From assembly GCA_902363045.1 (NCBI GenBank), contig CABIYX010000005.1, positions 1-64,000 of the forward strand: DNA of 64,000 nucleotides, given 5' to 3'. Both the position numbers and the translations under genes were made by a program. Shown here one piece after another: positions 26,057 through 34,772 of this stretch. The notes beneath the pieces were generated by a model that worked only from the letters and a program-made list of their open reading frames with translations, had not been told where the DNA came from and did no database searches. Position 1 is the stretch's first letter. Each line of letters begins with the position of its first letter. Source of the stretch: Clostridiales bacterium. GTDB taxonomy: Bacteria; Bacillota; Clostridia; Oscillospirales; Oscillospiraceae.

Positions 26057-27460
26057 ATGGTCTTTTCCACCCCCATTTTCCTATTTTATTTCCTGGCGCT
26101 GACCCTTCTGGTCTACTACCTGGTGCCCCGGAAGCTGCGCAACGGCGTACTGCTGCTCTCCTCCCTGTTTTTCTACTACTGGGGTGAACAGCTGTATGTG
26201 TCCATCATGTTCCTCTCCACCGCCATCGACTATGTCCACGGCCTTCTGGTGGAACGGTGCAAGGCACGGGACAACGACCGGGGCGCGCGGATGGCCGTGG
26301 CCTCCTCCATCGTGTTCAATCTGGCCCTGCTGCTGTTCTTCAAGTACTGGGACTTCCTGGCTGGCTCCCTCCAGGCGGTGGGGCTGACCTTCATGCCGGT
26401 GCTGAACATCCATCTGCCCATCGGCATCTCCTTCTACACCTTCCAGACCATGAGCTACACCATCGACGTGTACCGGGGCGACACCCGGGCTCAGCGGTCC
26501 ATCATCAACTTCGGCACCTTCGTCACCCTGTTCCCTCAGCTCATTGCCGGACCCATCATCAAATATAAGGATCTGGGGGATCAGATCGACCAGCGGACCT
26601 GCTCCACGGATAAATTCGCCTCCGGCGTGCAGACCTTTATGGTGGGCATGGCGAAAAAGGTGCTCATCGCCAACAACGTGGGAATGCTGTGGGAGAGCTA
26701 TAAGGCCATGGCGCTGGGCGAGCTGACGGTGGCAGGCTCCTGGCTGGGCGTGCTGGCCTTCACCTTCCAGATCTATTTTGATTTTTCCGGATACTCCGAT
26801 ATGGCCATCGGCCTGGGCCGGATGCTGGGCTTTGAGTTCTTGCCCAATTTCAACTACCCCTATATCTCCAAAAGCATCACCGAGTTCTGGCGGCGCTGGC
26901 ACATCTCCCTGTCCACCTGGTTCCGGGAGTACCTGTATATCCCTCTGGGGGGCAACCGCTGCTCCAAGCCCCGGTGGATGTTCAACCTGCTGGTGGTGTG
27001 GGCGGCCACCGGAATCTGGCACGGGGCCAGCTGGAATTACCTGATCTGGGGTCTGTACTTCTTTGTCCTGCTGATGGTGGAGAAGTTCTTCCTGCTGGAC
27101 CGGCTGAGCCGGGCTCCCGCCGCCGTGGGCCACATTTACACCATGTTTTTCGTTCTGGTGAGCTGGGCCATCTTCGCCATTGAGGATGCCGGGCATCTGT
27201 CCGGCTATCTGCGGGTCATGTTCGGACTGGGCGGCGTCCCCCTGGCAGACTCCGCTTTTGGCTACTATCTCACCAGCTATCTGCCCATCCTCTGTGTCGC
27301 CGGGCTGGCCTCCACTCCTCTGGGAGCCTCCCTGTACCGCCGCCTGAAGCCCCGGACGGCCCAGGTCCTGTGCGCGGTGCTGGTGCTGGCCGGACTGGTG
27401 GTATGCACTGCGTACCTGGTGGATGGGACATACAATCCCTTCCTGTATTTCCGTTTCTAA
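26057..27460 (+). CDS. MBOAT-family O-acyltransferase (AlgI/DltB-like)
   Basis: The protein has 467 residues. About ten or more hydrophobic segments are present, starting with VFSTPIFLFYFLALTLLVYYLVP. Family hallmarks are ISFYTFQTMSYTIDVYRGD, FPQLIAGPIIKY, FDFSGYSDMAIGLGRMLGF, FWRRWHISLSTWFREYLYIPLGGNR and the catalytic-histidine segment ATGIWHGASWNYLIWG (near residue 320). Such enzymes move acyl groups across the membrane for O-acetylation of extracellular polymers. GAGGAGG precedes the ATG. It lies 12 bases before the DHHW gene, so the two surely act together. The acceptor polymer is unknown. Confidence 0.93.
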   Translation: MVFSTPIFLFYFLALTLLVYYLVPRKLRNGVLLLSSLFFYYWGEQLYVSIMFLSTAIDYVHGLLVERCKARDNDRGARMAVASSIVFNLALLLFFKYWDFLAGSLQAVGLTFMPVLNIHLPIGISFYTFQTMSYTIDVYRGDTRAQRSIINFGTFVTLFPQLIAGPIIKYKDLGDQIDQRTCSTDKFASGVQTFMVGMAKKVLIANNVGMLWESYKAMALGELTVAGSWLGVLAFTFQIYFDFSGYSDMAIGLGRMLGFEFLPNFNYPYISKSITEFWRRWHISLSTWFREYLYIPLGGNRCSKPRWMFNLLVVWAATGIWHGASWNYLIWGLYFFVLLMVEKFFLLDRLSRAPAAVGHIYTMFFVLVSWAIFAIEDAGHLSGYLRVMFGLGGVPLADSAFGYYLTSYLPILCVAGLASTPLGASLYRRLKPRTAQVLCAVLVLAGLVVCTAYLVDGTYNPFLYFRF

Positions 27461-27472
27461 GGAGGCTGCCCT

Positions 27473-28594
27473 ATGAACAAAGCATACAGCATCTTTTTGA
27501 CCGGCCTGTTCTCCCTCTTTATCGGCGGGATCCTGGTGGGCAGCCTGCTGCTCCCCGACCGGACCTTCTCCCCCATGGAGAACCGCAATCTGGCCAAGCC
27601 GCCCAAGCTCTCCTGGGAAAATGTAGAGAGTGGGAAATTCATGTCTGACGCGGAGAGCTATGTCAACGACCAGATCATGGGCCGTGACTTCTGGGTCGCC
27701 ATGAAGGCGTGGAGCGAGCGTCTCTCCGGCAAGCAGGAGAACAACGGCATCTATTTTGCCGGGGAGGACACCCTGATCCGCCATCTGGACACTCCATCCC
27801 AGGAGACCCTGGCTCAGAACGCCGGCTATATCAACCAGCTGGTGGCAAATGTGTCTGTCCCGGTCTATTTCGGCCTGATCCCCTCAGCGGCTGAGGTATG
27901 GGCGGACCGCCTCCCGGCGGGCGCGCCCACCGCCGATGAGCAGGCCATCATTGATAAGATGTACGGGGCCGTCCAGGCCCACACCGTGGACCTCTGTACC
28001 ACGCTGAACGCCCACCGGGATGAGGACCTCTATTACCGCACCGACCACCACTGGACCAGCCTGGGAGCCTACTATGGCTATACCGCGCTGATGGAGGCCA
28101 TGGGGCTGGAGGCTGCGCCTCTGGACCAGGCGGGAAAAACCACCGTGTCCGACTCCTTCTATGGCACGCTGTTCTCCCGGTCCGGGGTCCGCTGGATCGC
28201 CCCGGACCAGATCGACCGCTATATCTCCGAAGCCGGGGTGGAAGTCACGTCCTATCCCGAGGGCTCCCCTGTGGAGGGCAGCCTCTATGTGGACAGCTTT
28301 TTACAGGAAAAGGATCAGTATTCCTCCTTCCTGGGCGGGAACCAGCCCCTCTGCGTGATCCGGACGGAGCACACGGACGCCCCCCGGGTCCTCGTCATCC
28401 GCGACTCCTACACCGACAGCCTGGCCCCCTTCCTCACTCAGAATTTTTCTGAGATCCATCTGTTCGATCCCCGCATGAACCTGACCAGCGTAAAGGGCTA
28501 TGTGGAGGAGAATCAAATCGACTCTGTCGTGGTGCTGTACAGCATCGCAAACTTCACGGCAGAGGGCAACCAGATGTTCGTTTTGGGCTGGTAG
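27473..28594 (+). CDS. DHHW-motif, AlgX/AlgJ-like extracytoplasmic protein
   Basis: The protein has 373 residues. An N-terminal signal-anchor (about 8-27) is followed by ENRNLAKPPKLSWENVESGKFMSDAESYVNDQI, typical of the AlgX/AlgJ group. The DHHW motif (TDHHWTSLGAYYGY, near residue 190) and the SGNH-like serine segment RVLVIRDSYTDSLAPFL follow. Proteins of this type complete transfer of acetyl groups delivered by a partner MBOAT protein onto exopolysaccharide. AAGGAGGC precedes the ATG. The stop codon lies in a small hairpin formed by the TGGTAGACC/GGTCTACCA repeats. Confidence 0.88.
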   Translation: MNKAYSIFLTGLFSLFIGGILVGSLLLPDRTFSPMENRNLAKPPKLSWENVESGKFMSDAESYVNDQIMGRDFWVAMKAWSERLSGKQENNGIYFAGEDTLIRHLDTPSQETLAQNAGYINQLVANVSVPVYFGLIPSAAEVWADRLPAGAPTADEQAIIDKMYGAVQAHTVDLCTTLNAHRDEDLYYRTDHHWTSLGAYYGYTALMEAMGLEAAPLDQAGKTTVSDSFYGTLFSRSGVRWIAPDQIDRYISEAGVEVTSYPEGSPVEGSLYVDSFLQEKDQYSSFLGGNQPLCVIRTEHTDAPRVLVIRDSYTDSLAPFLTQNFSEIHLFDPRMNLTSVKGYVEENQIDSVVVLYSIANFTAEGNQMFVLGW

Positions 28595-28710
28595 ACCGGG
28601 GCGGTCTACCAAATGTCTACCAAGCATGACCCCCGAAAGCCTTGCGGCGCAAGGCTTTCGGGGGTTTTTATTTTTCCTGTTTCAGGGGCCGGTCTACCAG
28701 CGGTCTACCA
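28589..28710. repeat. Cluster of GGTCTACCA nonamers around the DHHW terminator
   Basis: The nonamer GGTCTACCA occurs at 28603-28611, 28691-28699 and 28702-28710, an 8-base version occurs at 28615-28622, and the reverse complement TGGTAGACC is at 28589-28597. Direct copies are spaced 11-12 bases apart in pairs flanking the terminator. Confidence 0.7.
28629..28677 (+). terminator. Terminator of the MBOAT-DHHW operon
   Basis: A perfect 17-bp stem (28629-28645 with 28649-28665) with a tight GGC loop, followed by TTTTATTTTTCCT. Confidence 0.92.
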
Positions 28711-28917
28711 AGGTCATTTTTCGGCCACAAAAGCGGCGGTTTTTTCGGATTTTCCCCTGTTTTTCTCATGTTTTTCGAGATGCAAGGGGCGTTATGCTCT
28801 CACAGGATGGATATTTTCTGATGGTTCGGGCTTGATACTGGCATTCAGGAAATAAAACCCAGCTTCTGGAGGAGTCTGACCCGCCCCGCAGCTTGAAAAA
28901 ATCAAGGAGGAATTCCA
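28711..28917 (+). other. Leader and promoter region of the SLH-protein gene
   Basis: About 200 bases, AT-richer than average, precede the SLH gene. TTGATA at 28832-28837 with TAAAAC at 28853-28858 is a weak promoter candidate with a 15-base spacer. A good AAGGAGG site lies before the ATG at 28918. No coding sequence is seen. Confidence 0.35.
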
Positions 28918-31770
28918 ATGAGAAACCTGAAGCGTGCTCTCAGCCTGGGCCTCACCGCCACCATGATCTCCGGTCTGATGGTGATGGGCAGCAGCGCCGC
29001 GAGCTATGCGGACGTGACTTCCGAGCAGAATCAGGAAGCCATTGAGGTGCTCAAGGCCGTTGACATCATGGTCGGCGACGAGAAGGGCAACTTCAATCCT
29101 GAGGCCAAGGTCACCCGTAACGAGATGGCCGTTGTCATGTCCAACCTGATGGCTTACAACGTGGCCAGCTACAAGAACACCAGTCCCTTCACCGACGTGC
29201 CCGAGTGGGCCGAGCCCTATGTGGCCGCCTGCTACACCAACGGCATCACCAGCGGCTACGACAAGGTGACCTACGGCGGCAACGATTCCGTTACCACCGC
29301 TCAGGCCGCTCTGATGGTCATGAAGGCTCTGGGCTACTTCCAGTATCAGTCCGACTTCGGCGCTGACTGGCAGCTGTCCACTGTCGCCCAGGGCAACAAG
29401 ATCGACCTGTTCGACGATGTTGACTCCGGCGTCAAGGAGGCCATGACCCGCAACGACCTGGCTCAGCTGGTTCTGAACGCTCTGGAGTCCGGCACCGTTG
29501 AGGCCGATGATGACACCATCAAGGTCGAGAACGGCGACACCACCGTCACCGCCGGCAAGGTGAAGTACAACTTCATCACCAGCGGCAAGGACTATGCCTA
29601 CGCCATCAACGACAAGCTGGCCACCGACAACAACGGCGAGTACTCCAAGGGCTCCATCGTGGAACTGGGCGAGAAGCTGTACTCCGGCGACCTGACCAAG
29701 GAAGACGGCTATGATGACTTCGGCCGTCCCGCCACCGTGTGGGACTACCAGGCCAAGGAGATCGGCACCTTCGCTGAGAAGGCCGACCACACCTTCACCG
29801 CCAAGGTGACCTCCAAGGCTCTGTACAACGAGGTCGGTAAGACTGCCACCGACAGCTACAAGTGGACTGTCTCCTTCAACGGCGAGACCGTGAAGTACGA
29901 CGGCGACAAGCTGAACGCCAACAAGAGCGACGATGACAAGGACTTCTTTGCGAAGGCCACCGGCGAGGACGCTCTGACCGGCAACGGCGTGGTCACCGAG
30001 GTCTTTGTGGACGGCACCGACAAGACCGTGGACGTGGCTATCATTGAGTACTACGCCGCTGAGGTCCTGAAGGTTGATGAGGACGACAAGACCATCACTC
30101 TGTCCGATCTGGACGATGGCCCCGCCCTGACCACCGACGAGTTCGACTCCACCCTCTTTGAGGAGGATGAGATCGTCATCTACTCCTATGCCAACGGCGA
30201 CATCCAGGACGTCTATGCCGCTGAGAAGATGGAGGGCGAGGTCACCCGCGTCCGCGCCATCACCAATGACCAGGACGGCGACAACTTCGTCGTGGGCGGC
30301 ACCACCTATAAGTACAACAAGAACGCCAAGGCCAACCGTCTGACCACCGACAACGTGGACAACAACGTGGTCGCCTATCTGGACGCCAACGGCTATGTGG
30401 CCTACATCGATGAGTCCGCCGTGACTTACGACTATGCCTATGTCCTGTCCATGGGTACTGACAACGATCAGTACGGCAAGGGCGACAATAATAAGGGCGA
30501 GACCGTGTACGCCCGTCTGGTTCTGACTGATGGAACCCTGGTCAAGGTTGAGACCGATGAGAAGAACACCAATTTGAATAACCACCTCGTGTCCTACACT
30601 GTGGACAAGAAGGATGTCTACTCCCTGTCCGACCGCAGCAGCGCCGCGATCAGCGCTGATACGGATCTGAAGATCGAGAACGGCGTGGCCGGAATGAACA
30701 TCACCTTCAACAGCAAGGAGCGCTATACCGCCAACTCCAACACCATCTTCGTGGTGGCTGATACCGACGAGGACAGCTACGATGACTATGACTTCACTGT
30801 CTACACCGGCGTGAAGAACGTTCCCGACATTGACGGCCGTACTGAGACCAAGGTCGTTGTTGCTGCCGAGAAGGACAGCAACGTGGCCAAGGTGGTCTAC
30901 ATCGAGGACGCCGACACCGCCGGTACCGGCGAGGTCATCTTCGCCGAGGCCAACCCCAGCGCCAAGCGCGTGAAGGACACCGAGATCGGCAACTGGTATG
31001 AGATCAATGCCGTTGTGGGCGGTGAGATCGTCACCCTGCAGGTGAAGGAGAGCTCCACCGCCGCTGACAAGCTGGTGAAGAATGCCAAGGCTGGCATCGT
31101 GGCTCTGAAGAGCGTCACCGAGAACGCTGACGGCCTGGTCACCAGCATCAAGGCGTACGACAGCTACAATGACGGCGACGGCTATGTGACCGGCGTCGGC
31201 ACCGAGAAGGCCGAGAAGTCCACCGTCATGCTGAAGTCCATCGACCAGCTCAGCGGCAAGAATATCCGCTATGCCTGGACTGACGATGTGGCCGTGGTCC
31301 GCTACGACTACAAGGGCGACTTCAACATCTCCCGCATCTCCTCCATCAAGGATGACGACAACGACGGTTACATCGCTGTGATGGACGGCGACGTGATCAC
31401 CGGCATCTGTGTCCTGGAGGAGGATGACAAGAATCCTCAGAAGCCTCAGGAGCAGGAGAAGGGCCTGGCTCTGAACTCCCTGTCCTTCTCTGAGAAGGGC
31501 ATGAAGATCAACTTCACTAACAACTCCGGCGCTGAGTTCCAGACCGGTGCGAAGGCTGACGTTGTCGTGAAGAACAGCAAGGGCACTCAGGTCTGCTCCA
31601 TCAAGGGCGTTCAGGTGACTGCTAGCAGCGTGGCTAATAAGGCCAGCGCCACCATCAACTTTGCTGAGTACACTGCCGTTCCCAGCACCACTGGTGAGTA
31701 CACCGTGACCCTGACCATCACTGCTGGTCATGGTACCTTCACCGTCACCGACGTGCTCGGCACCATCTAA
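28918..31770 (+). CDS. Large acidic S-layer-homology (SLH) surface protein
   Basis: The protein has 950 residues. The signal peptide (about 1-31, MRNLKRALSLGLTATMISGL start) ends near SSAASYA. Two clear SLH modules follow (about 32-90 with FNPEAKVTRNEMAVVMSNLM; 92-142 with FTDVPEWAEPYVAACYTNGI) and a weaker third (about 155-195, FDDVDSGVKEAMTRNDLAQLVL). SLH modules bind pyruvylated secondary cell-wall polymers. The remaining 750 residues are rich in Asp, Glu, Lys, Thr and Val, with repeated DD-DN stretches suggesting calcium binding, and have no recognised catalytic motif. Codon use is narrower than in its neighbours, as in abundant proteins, so it may be a main S-layer subunit. Confidence 0.85.
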   Translation: MRNLKRALSLGLTATMISGLMVMGSSAASYADVTSEQNQEAIEVLKAVDIMVGDEKGNFNPEAKVTRNEMAVVMSNLMAYNVASYKNTSPFTDVPEWAEPYVAACYTNGITSGYDKVTYGGNDSVTTAQAALMVMKALGYFQYQSDFGADWQLSTVAQGNKIDLFDDVDSGVKEAMTRNDLAQLVLNALESGTVEADDDTIKVENGDTTVTAGKVKYNFITSGKDYAYAINDKLATDNNGEYSKGSIVELGEKLYSGDLTKEDGYDDFGRPATVWDYQAKEIGTFAEKADHTFTAKVTSKALYNEVGKTATDSYKWTVSFNGETVKYDGDKLNANKSDDDKDFFAKATGEDALTGNGVVTEVFVDGTDKTVDVAIIEYYAAEVLKVDEDDKTITLSDLDDGPALTTDEFDSTLFEEDEIVIYSYANGDIQDVYAAEKMEGEVTRVRAITNDQDGDNFVVGGTTYKYNKNAKANRLTTDNVDNNVVAYLDANGYVAYIDESAVTYDYAYVLSMGTDNDQYGKGDNNKGETVYARLVLTDGTLVKVETDEKNTNLNNHLVSYTVDKKDVYSLSDRSSAAISADTDLKIENGVAGMNITFNSKERYTANSNTIFVVADTDEDSYDDYDFTVYTGVKNVPDIDGRTETKVVVAAEKDSNVAKVVYIEDADTAGTGEVIFAEANPSAKRVKDTEIGNWYEINAVVGGEIVTLQVKESSTAADKLVKNAKAGIVALKSVTENADGLVTSIKAYDSYNDGDGYVTGVGTEKAEKSTVMLKSIDQLSGKNIRYAWTDDVAVVRYDYKGDFNISRISSIKDDDNDGYIAVMDGDVITGICVLEEDDKNPQKPQEQEKGLALNSLSFSEKGMKINFTNNSGAEFQTGAKADVVVKNSKGTQVCSIKGVQVTASSVANKASATINFAEYTAVPSTTGEYTVTLTITAGHGTFTVTDVLGTI

Positions 31771-31800
31771 TCTTGACTACTCCAAGATTATGATACAAAA

Positions 31801-31838
31801 GAACGTCCCCAGACTTCGGTCTGGGGACGTTCTTTCCC
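31801..31838. terminator. Bidirectional terminator between the SLH gene and tail-like gene
   Basis: A perfect 13-bp stem (31801-31813 with 31820-31832) with a CTTCGG loop and a TTT tail on the right, preceded by AAAA on the left. Confidence 0.85.
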
Positions 31839-31839
31839 C

Positions 31840-32376
31840 TTATCCAACCGCAAAGTAGACATACTCTGAATCCAGACGGTTCATCTGCCCGGAGTCGCTG
31901 TCGGCGTACCAGGAGACCCGGTTTCCCGACCATGTGACCGTGTTTTTTGTGTCCATGATGTAGCTGTCGGACAGATGGTTGTTGCTGTTGGTCATACCCG
32001 GGATCAGAAAGAGACAGCGGTGGTCGCCGTCTTTTGACCGGACCACAACAAACTTTGGGGGACGGCCCAACGTGGCTGTGAAATCCAGGGTGCGCGGGTG
32101 GGATTGTCCACAGGACCCATTCCCGGTGTAAGACCCGACCACCAGCTTCGGCACCGCCGCCCGGACGGCCTCCAGCGCCGCTGTGGTAGCCTTTTTTGCC
32201 ACCTCCGCAGCCAGGGCGTCCAGGGCTGTCTGGTCGGCCTTTTCCGCCAGCCCGCCCGAGAGATCGTTCAGCGCGGCGTCAAGCTTGGCGTTGTCCTCAT
32301 TGAAATCGGTGCGCTTTACCTGATCGTCCGGGAGCCATTGGTTGAGAGAAAAATGCTCTGTGTGATTGCTTGCCAT
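31840..32376 (-). CDS. Orphan phage tail-fibre-like protein
   Basis: The protein has 178 residues. The N-terminal segment HTEHFSLNQWLPDDQVKRTDFNEDNAKLDAAL is characteristic of small structural proteins near tail-fibre genes in Clostridia prophages. A short alanine-rich coiled segment (about 35-75) follows, then a beta-rich C-terminal half with GNGSCGQSHPRTLDF and a closing SEYVYFAVG. The ATG at 32376 follows GGAGGTG. No other phage gene is present nearby, so it is a prophage remnant or a domesticated gene. Whether it is expressed is unknown; an imperfect inverted repeat upstream (32421-32443) could be an operator. Confidence 0.62.
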   Translation of the reverse strand: MASNHTEHFSLNQWLPDDQVKRTDFNEDNAKLDAALNDLSGGLAEKADQTALDALAAEVAKKATTAALEAVRAAVPKLVVGSYTGNGSCGQSHPRTLDFTATLGRPPKFVVVRSKDGDHRCLFLIPGMTNSNNHLSDSYIMDTKNTVTWSGNRVSWYADSDSGQMNRLDSEYVYFAVG

Positions 32377-32504
32377 AAAAAACACCTCCACCCATGCCGG
32401 GCAGAGGTCAAAAGTGGTACATTATCATACATTTTATGGTAATTAAGCCCCGCCATGCCCTTTTCTAAGAAAGGACCGGCGGGGCGTTCTGCTTTGCGCG
32501 TCCT

Positions 32505-32560
32505 CCGCCGGGGAATGTTTCCCCTCCGCCCCGTAGGGGAGGGGCTTGCCCCTCCCGCCG
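32505..32560 (+). repeat. 56-base intergenic repeat, copy 1
   Basis: Contains the inner palindrome around CCCCGTAGGGGAGGGG and CCCCTCCCGCC. It matches 33551-33606 in 54 of 56 positions. Confidence 0.85.
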
Positions 32561-33550
32561 GTTCATTGGGAGACTTTCTTTCCATGCCGTAGGGGCGGGA
32601 CACCGGCCCGCCCGTCCCCGTGGGCCGTGATGCCCGTAGGGCGCGACGACTCGGCGCGCCGCACCTTGCAGGGTTTCGCCCTGCGGGGCGACCTCCTTTG
32701 CCCGCGGCGGCAAAGGAGGCAAAACGCCGCCGGGGGTGGGCTCCGATGGGCGTCCCCGCCCATAGTCGCTCCACCCCCGGACCCCCGGAATTTACGGGGG
32801 CCCAATTCTGGCGGTTGTTGGGGCGCTGTCAGGCGCGGGAGGGACAACGACTGCCCCCGCATCCGCGCCGCTGCCGCTGTTCCTCCAAAATCAAGACGGC
32901 TTGACTGGCTGGACCAAACGGGCGCGCCTGATGGCTCAGGGTCTAATCTCTGCGGGGAGAAACCGGCGGGCGGGTCCTCGGCGTCGCGGATTGCATATTC
33001 CTCGCTTCGCCCAGAAGGGCAAAGCTCGCTCATTCCATCGCTCCGCCTCTCCAACGCAAACCCGCTTCGCTGGGCTTTGCGTTGGGGGCCGCCTGCGGCG
33101 GCCATTGTGGACGAATCGGCGTCCACCCGTCCCGCACCCTCTGCCACGGCTGGTCGGAACCAGGCGCGGCGGTAAAATGGCACAGGCCGAAATTTTGCAC
33201 CGCACCAGGGCCCAGTGGCCCGGAAGGAATCATACCCGGAACCATATTTTGCGCGCCGGAAATCTTGCATGAGGGTATAGGGGTATCCCCCGTAAACGGG
33301 GGTCCGGGGGAGAACGAACTGGAGCCGGAAGGAACTTGTTCCCGACGGCGATGTGAGTCTCCCCCGGCGATCCTTTGGTTTCTTTCCTATCGCTGGGAAA
33401 GAAACTCGCCCCACGGGGCGAAACCCTTCGCGTTGATCGAAATGTTCCGAAAATCGGCGGGCGGATCAGGAGATCCGCCCGTCCTCCGGCTTTGCTGTTT
33501 TTTGCCTGAGATGTTGTAGGGGCGGCCCTATGTGGCCGCCCGCCGATTTC

Positions 33551-33606
33551 CCGCCGGGGAATGTTTCCTCTCCGTCCCGTAGGGGAGGGGCTTGCCCCTC
33601 CCGCCG
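33551..33606 (+). repeat. 56-base intergenic repeat, copy 2
   Basis: Same orientation as the copy at 32505-32560, differing at two positions. Confidence 0.85.
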
Positions 33607-33799
33607 TTTTTCGGAATTTTTTCGGTCAACGCTGGGGTTTCGCCCTTTGAGGCGGCGCGCCGAGTCGTCGCGCCCTACGGATGTCATTGTCCATGGAAGA
33701 CGGGCGGCCACAGAGGGCCGCCCCTGCGGCGTTTCAGGCACACGACAGACAAACAGCACGGCGGACAGCCCGGAAAAGGCCATCCGCCGTTTGTTCCTC

Positions 33800-34756
33800 C
33801 TATTGTCCCTCCCAGCAGGCGTCCTGCCGCAGAGGCAGAGCAAAAATCTGAGCGACTGCCGCCTCGTATGCAGGGGAGTCCGCCGCCTTGCGGATCTGCT
33901 TCAGCGGCTTCTCCGCCCCCTGGAACAGGCGGCCCAGATAGCTCCAAAGTTCCTTCATGTGAAATACCGTGTTGCGCTGACTGGCGAAGATCTCCAGATA
34001 GGTGTGGTAGAGCTCATCGTGAAAGGCCCGCAGGGCCTCCCGTCCGGCTCCTGGCCCGCCTTTGGCCTTTTGGACCAGAGCAGGGTCCGCCAGAAGCCCC
34101 TGACCGATCATCACACGGTCCACCTGGGGAAAACGGCGGGCAAACCGGGCGCAGTCCTCCGCAGTCACCAGGCCGCCGTTGAAGCACAGCGGCCCATGGT
34201 AGGCATCCACCGCCTGCTCAAAATACTCCACCCGCACCGGGTGCCGGTAAAAGTCCTTCCGCACCCGGGGGTGGACGATGAGCTGGGAGACGGGATACCG
34301 CCCAAAAATCTCCAGCAGACGGGCGAACTCCTCCGGGTCCTCCAGGCCCAGCCTGGTTTTCAGCGACACCGCCACCGGGGAACCGGAAAAGATCCGGTCC
34401 AGCATCCGGTCCAGCGCCTCCGGCGCGCCCAGCAGGCCGGAGCCCTTCCCCTTGGCCACCACCGTCCCGGAGGGACAGCCCAAATTCAGGTTGACCTCGT
34501 CATAGCCCATGGCGGCCAGCTCCCCAGCGCACCAGAGAAAATCATCCGCGTTTTTCGTCAGAAGCTGAGGCACCGCGCGAAAGCCCTGGTTGTGCTCCGG
34601 CAGGACATTGCGCAGCTCCCGCTGGGTAAACACATGGTCCTGAGTGGGGGAGAGAAAGGGCATATAGTAGGCGTCCACCCCGGGGAACCAGCGGTGGTGG
34701 GCCCGGCGGAATTCTGAGCCGGTCACGCCCTCCAGAGGGGCAAAGTAATACTGCAT
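33800..34756 (-). CDS. dus: tRNA-dihydrouridine synthase
   Basis: The protein has 318 residues. It is an FMN-dependent enzyme that reduces uridine to dihydrouridine in tRNA. The N-terminal YFAPLEGVTGSEFR matches the family opening. The catalytic cysteine is in NLNLGCPSGTVVAKGKGSGLL, and KTRLGLEDPEEF, IVHPR, FNGGLVTAEDC and MIGQGLLADPAL follow the TIM-barrel pattern. The residues after the catalytic cysteine (KGSGLL) differ slightly from the usual GxGAALL. GAGGGA lies before the ATG. It starts 16 bases after the thioredoxin reductase-like gene and forms an operon with it. Which tRNA position is modified is unknown. Confidence 0.9.
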   Translation of the reverse strand: MQYYFAPLEGVTGSEFRRAHHRWFPGVDAYYMPFLSPTQDHVFTQRELRNVLPEHNQGFRAVPQLLTKNADDFLWCAGELAAMGYDEVNLNLGCPSGTVVAKGKGSGLLGAPEALDRMLDRIFSGSPVAVSLKTRLGLEDPEEFARLLEIFGRYPVSQLIVHPRVRKDFYRHPVRVEYFEQAVDAYHGPLCFNGGLVTAEDCARFARRFPQVDRVMIGQGLLADPALVQKAKGGPGAGREALRAFHDELYHTYLEIFASQRNTVFHMKELWSYLGRLFQGAEKPLKQIRKAADSPAYEAAVAQIFALPLRQDACWEGQ

Positions 34757-34772
34757 GGCAGATCCCTCTCGG

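Larger units (their letters stand above)
32377..33799. repeat. 1.4-kb gene-free mosaic of palindromic intergenic repeats
   Basis: No reading frame here is credible. A 56-base unit at 32505-32560 recurs at 33551-33606 with two mismatches. A 27-base unit at 32636-32662 recurs exactly inverted at 33652-33678. Many short hairpins of the type GTAGGGGCGG...CCGCCC occur (about 32588-32613, 33518-33542, 33700-33725). The stretch lies between an orphan phage-like gene and a dihydrouridine synthase and looks like accumulated REP or MITE-like elements. Confidence 0.7.

Noticed and set aside
28792..31731. 979-residue open frame opposite the SLH protein
   Set aside because: Its composition (repeated V, G, L, D) mirrors the biased codons of the SLH gene on the other strand. 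It lacks a ribosome site.
32563..33414. Apparent proteins in the repeat mosaic
   Set aside because: They cross palindromic repeats, have low-complexity Arg/Pro/Gly composition and no ribosome site or known motif.
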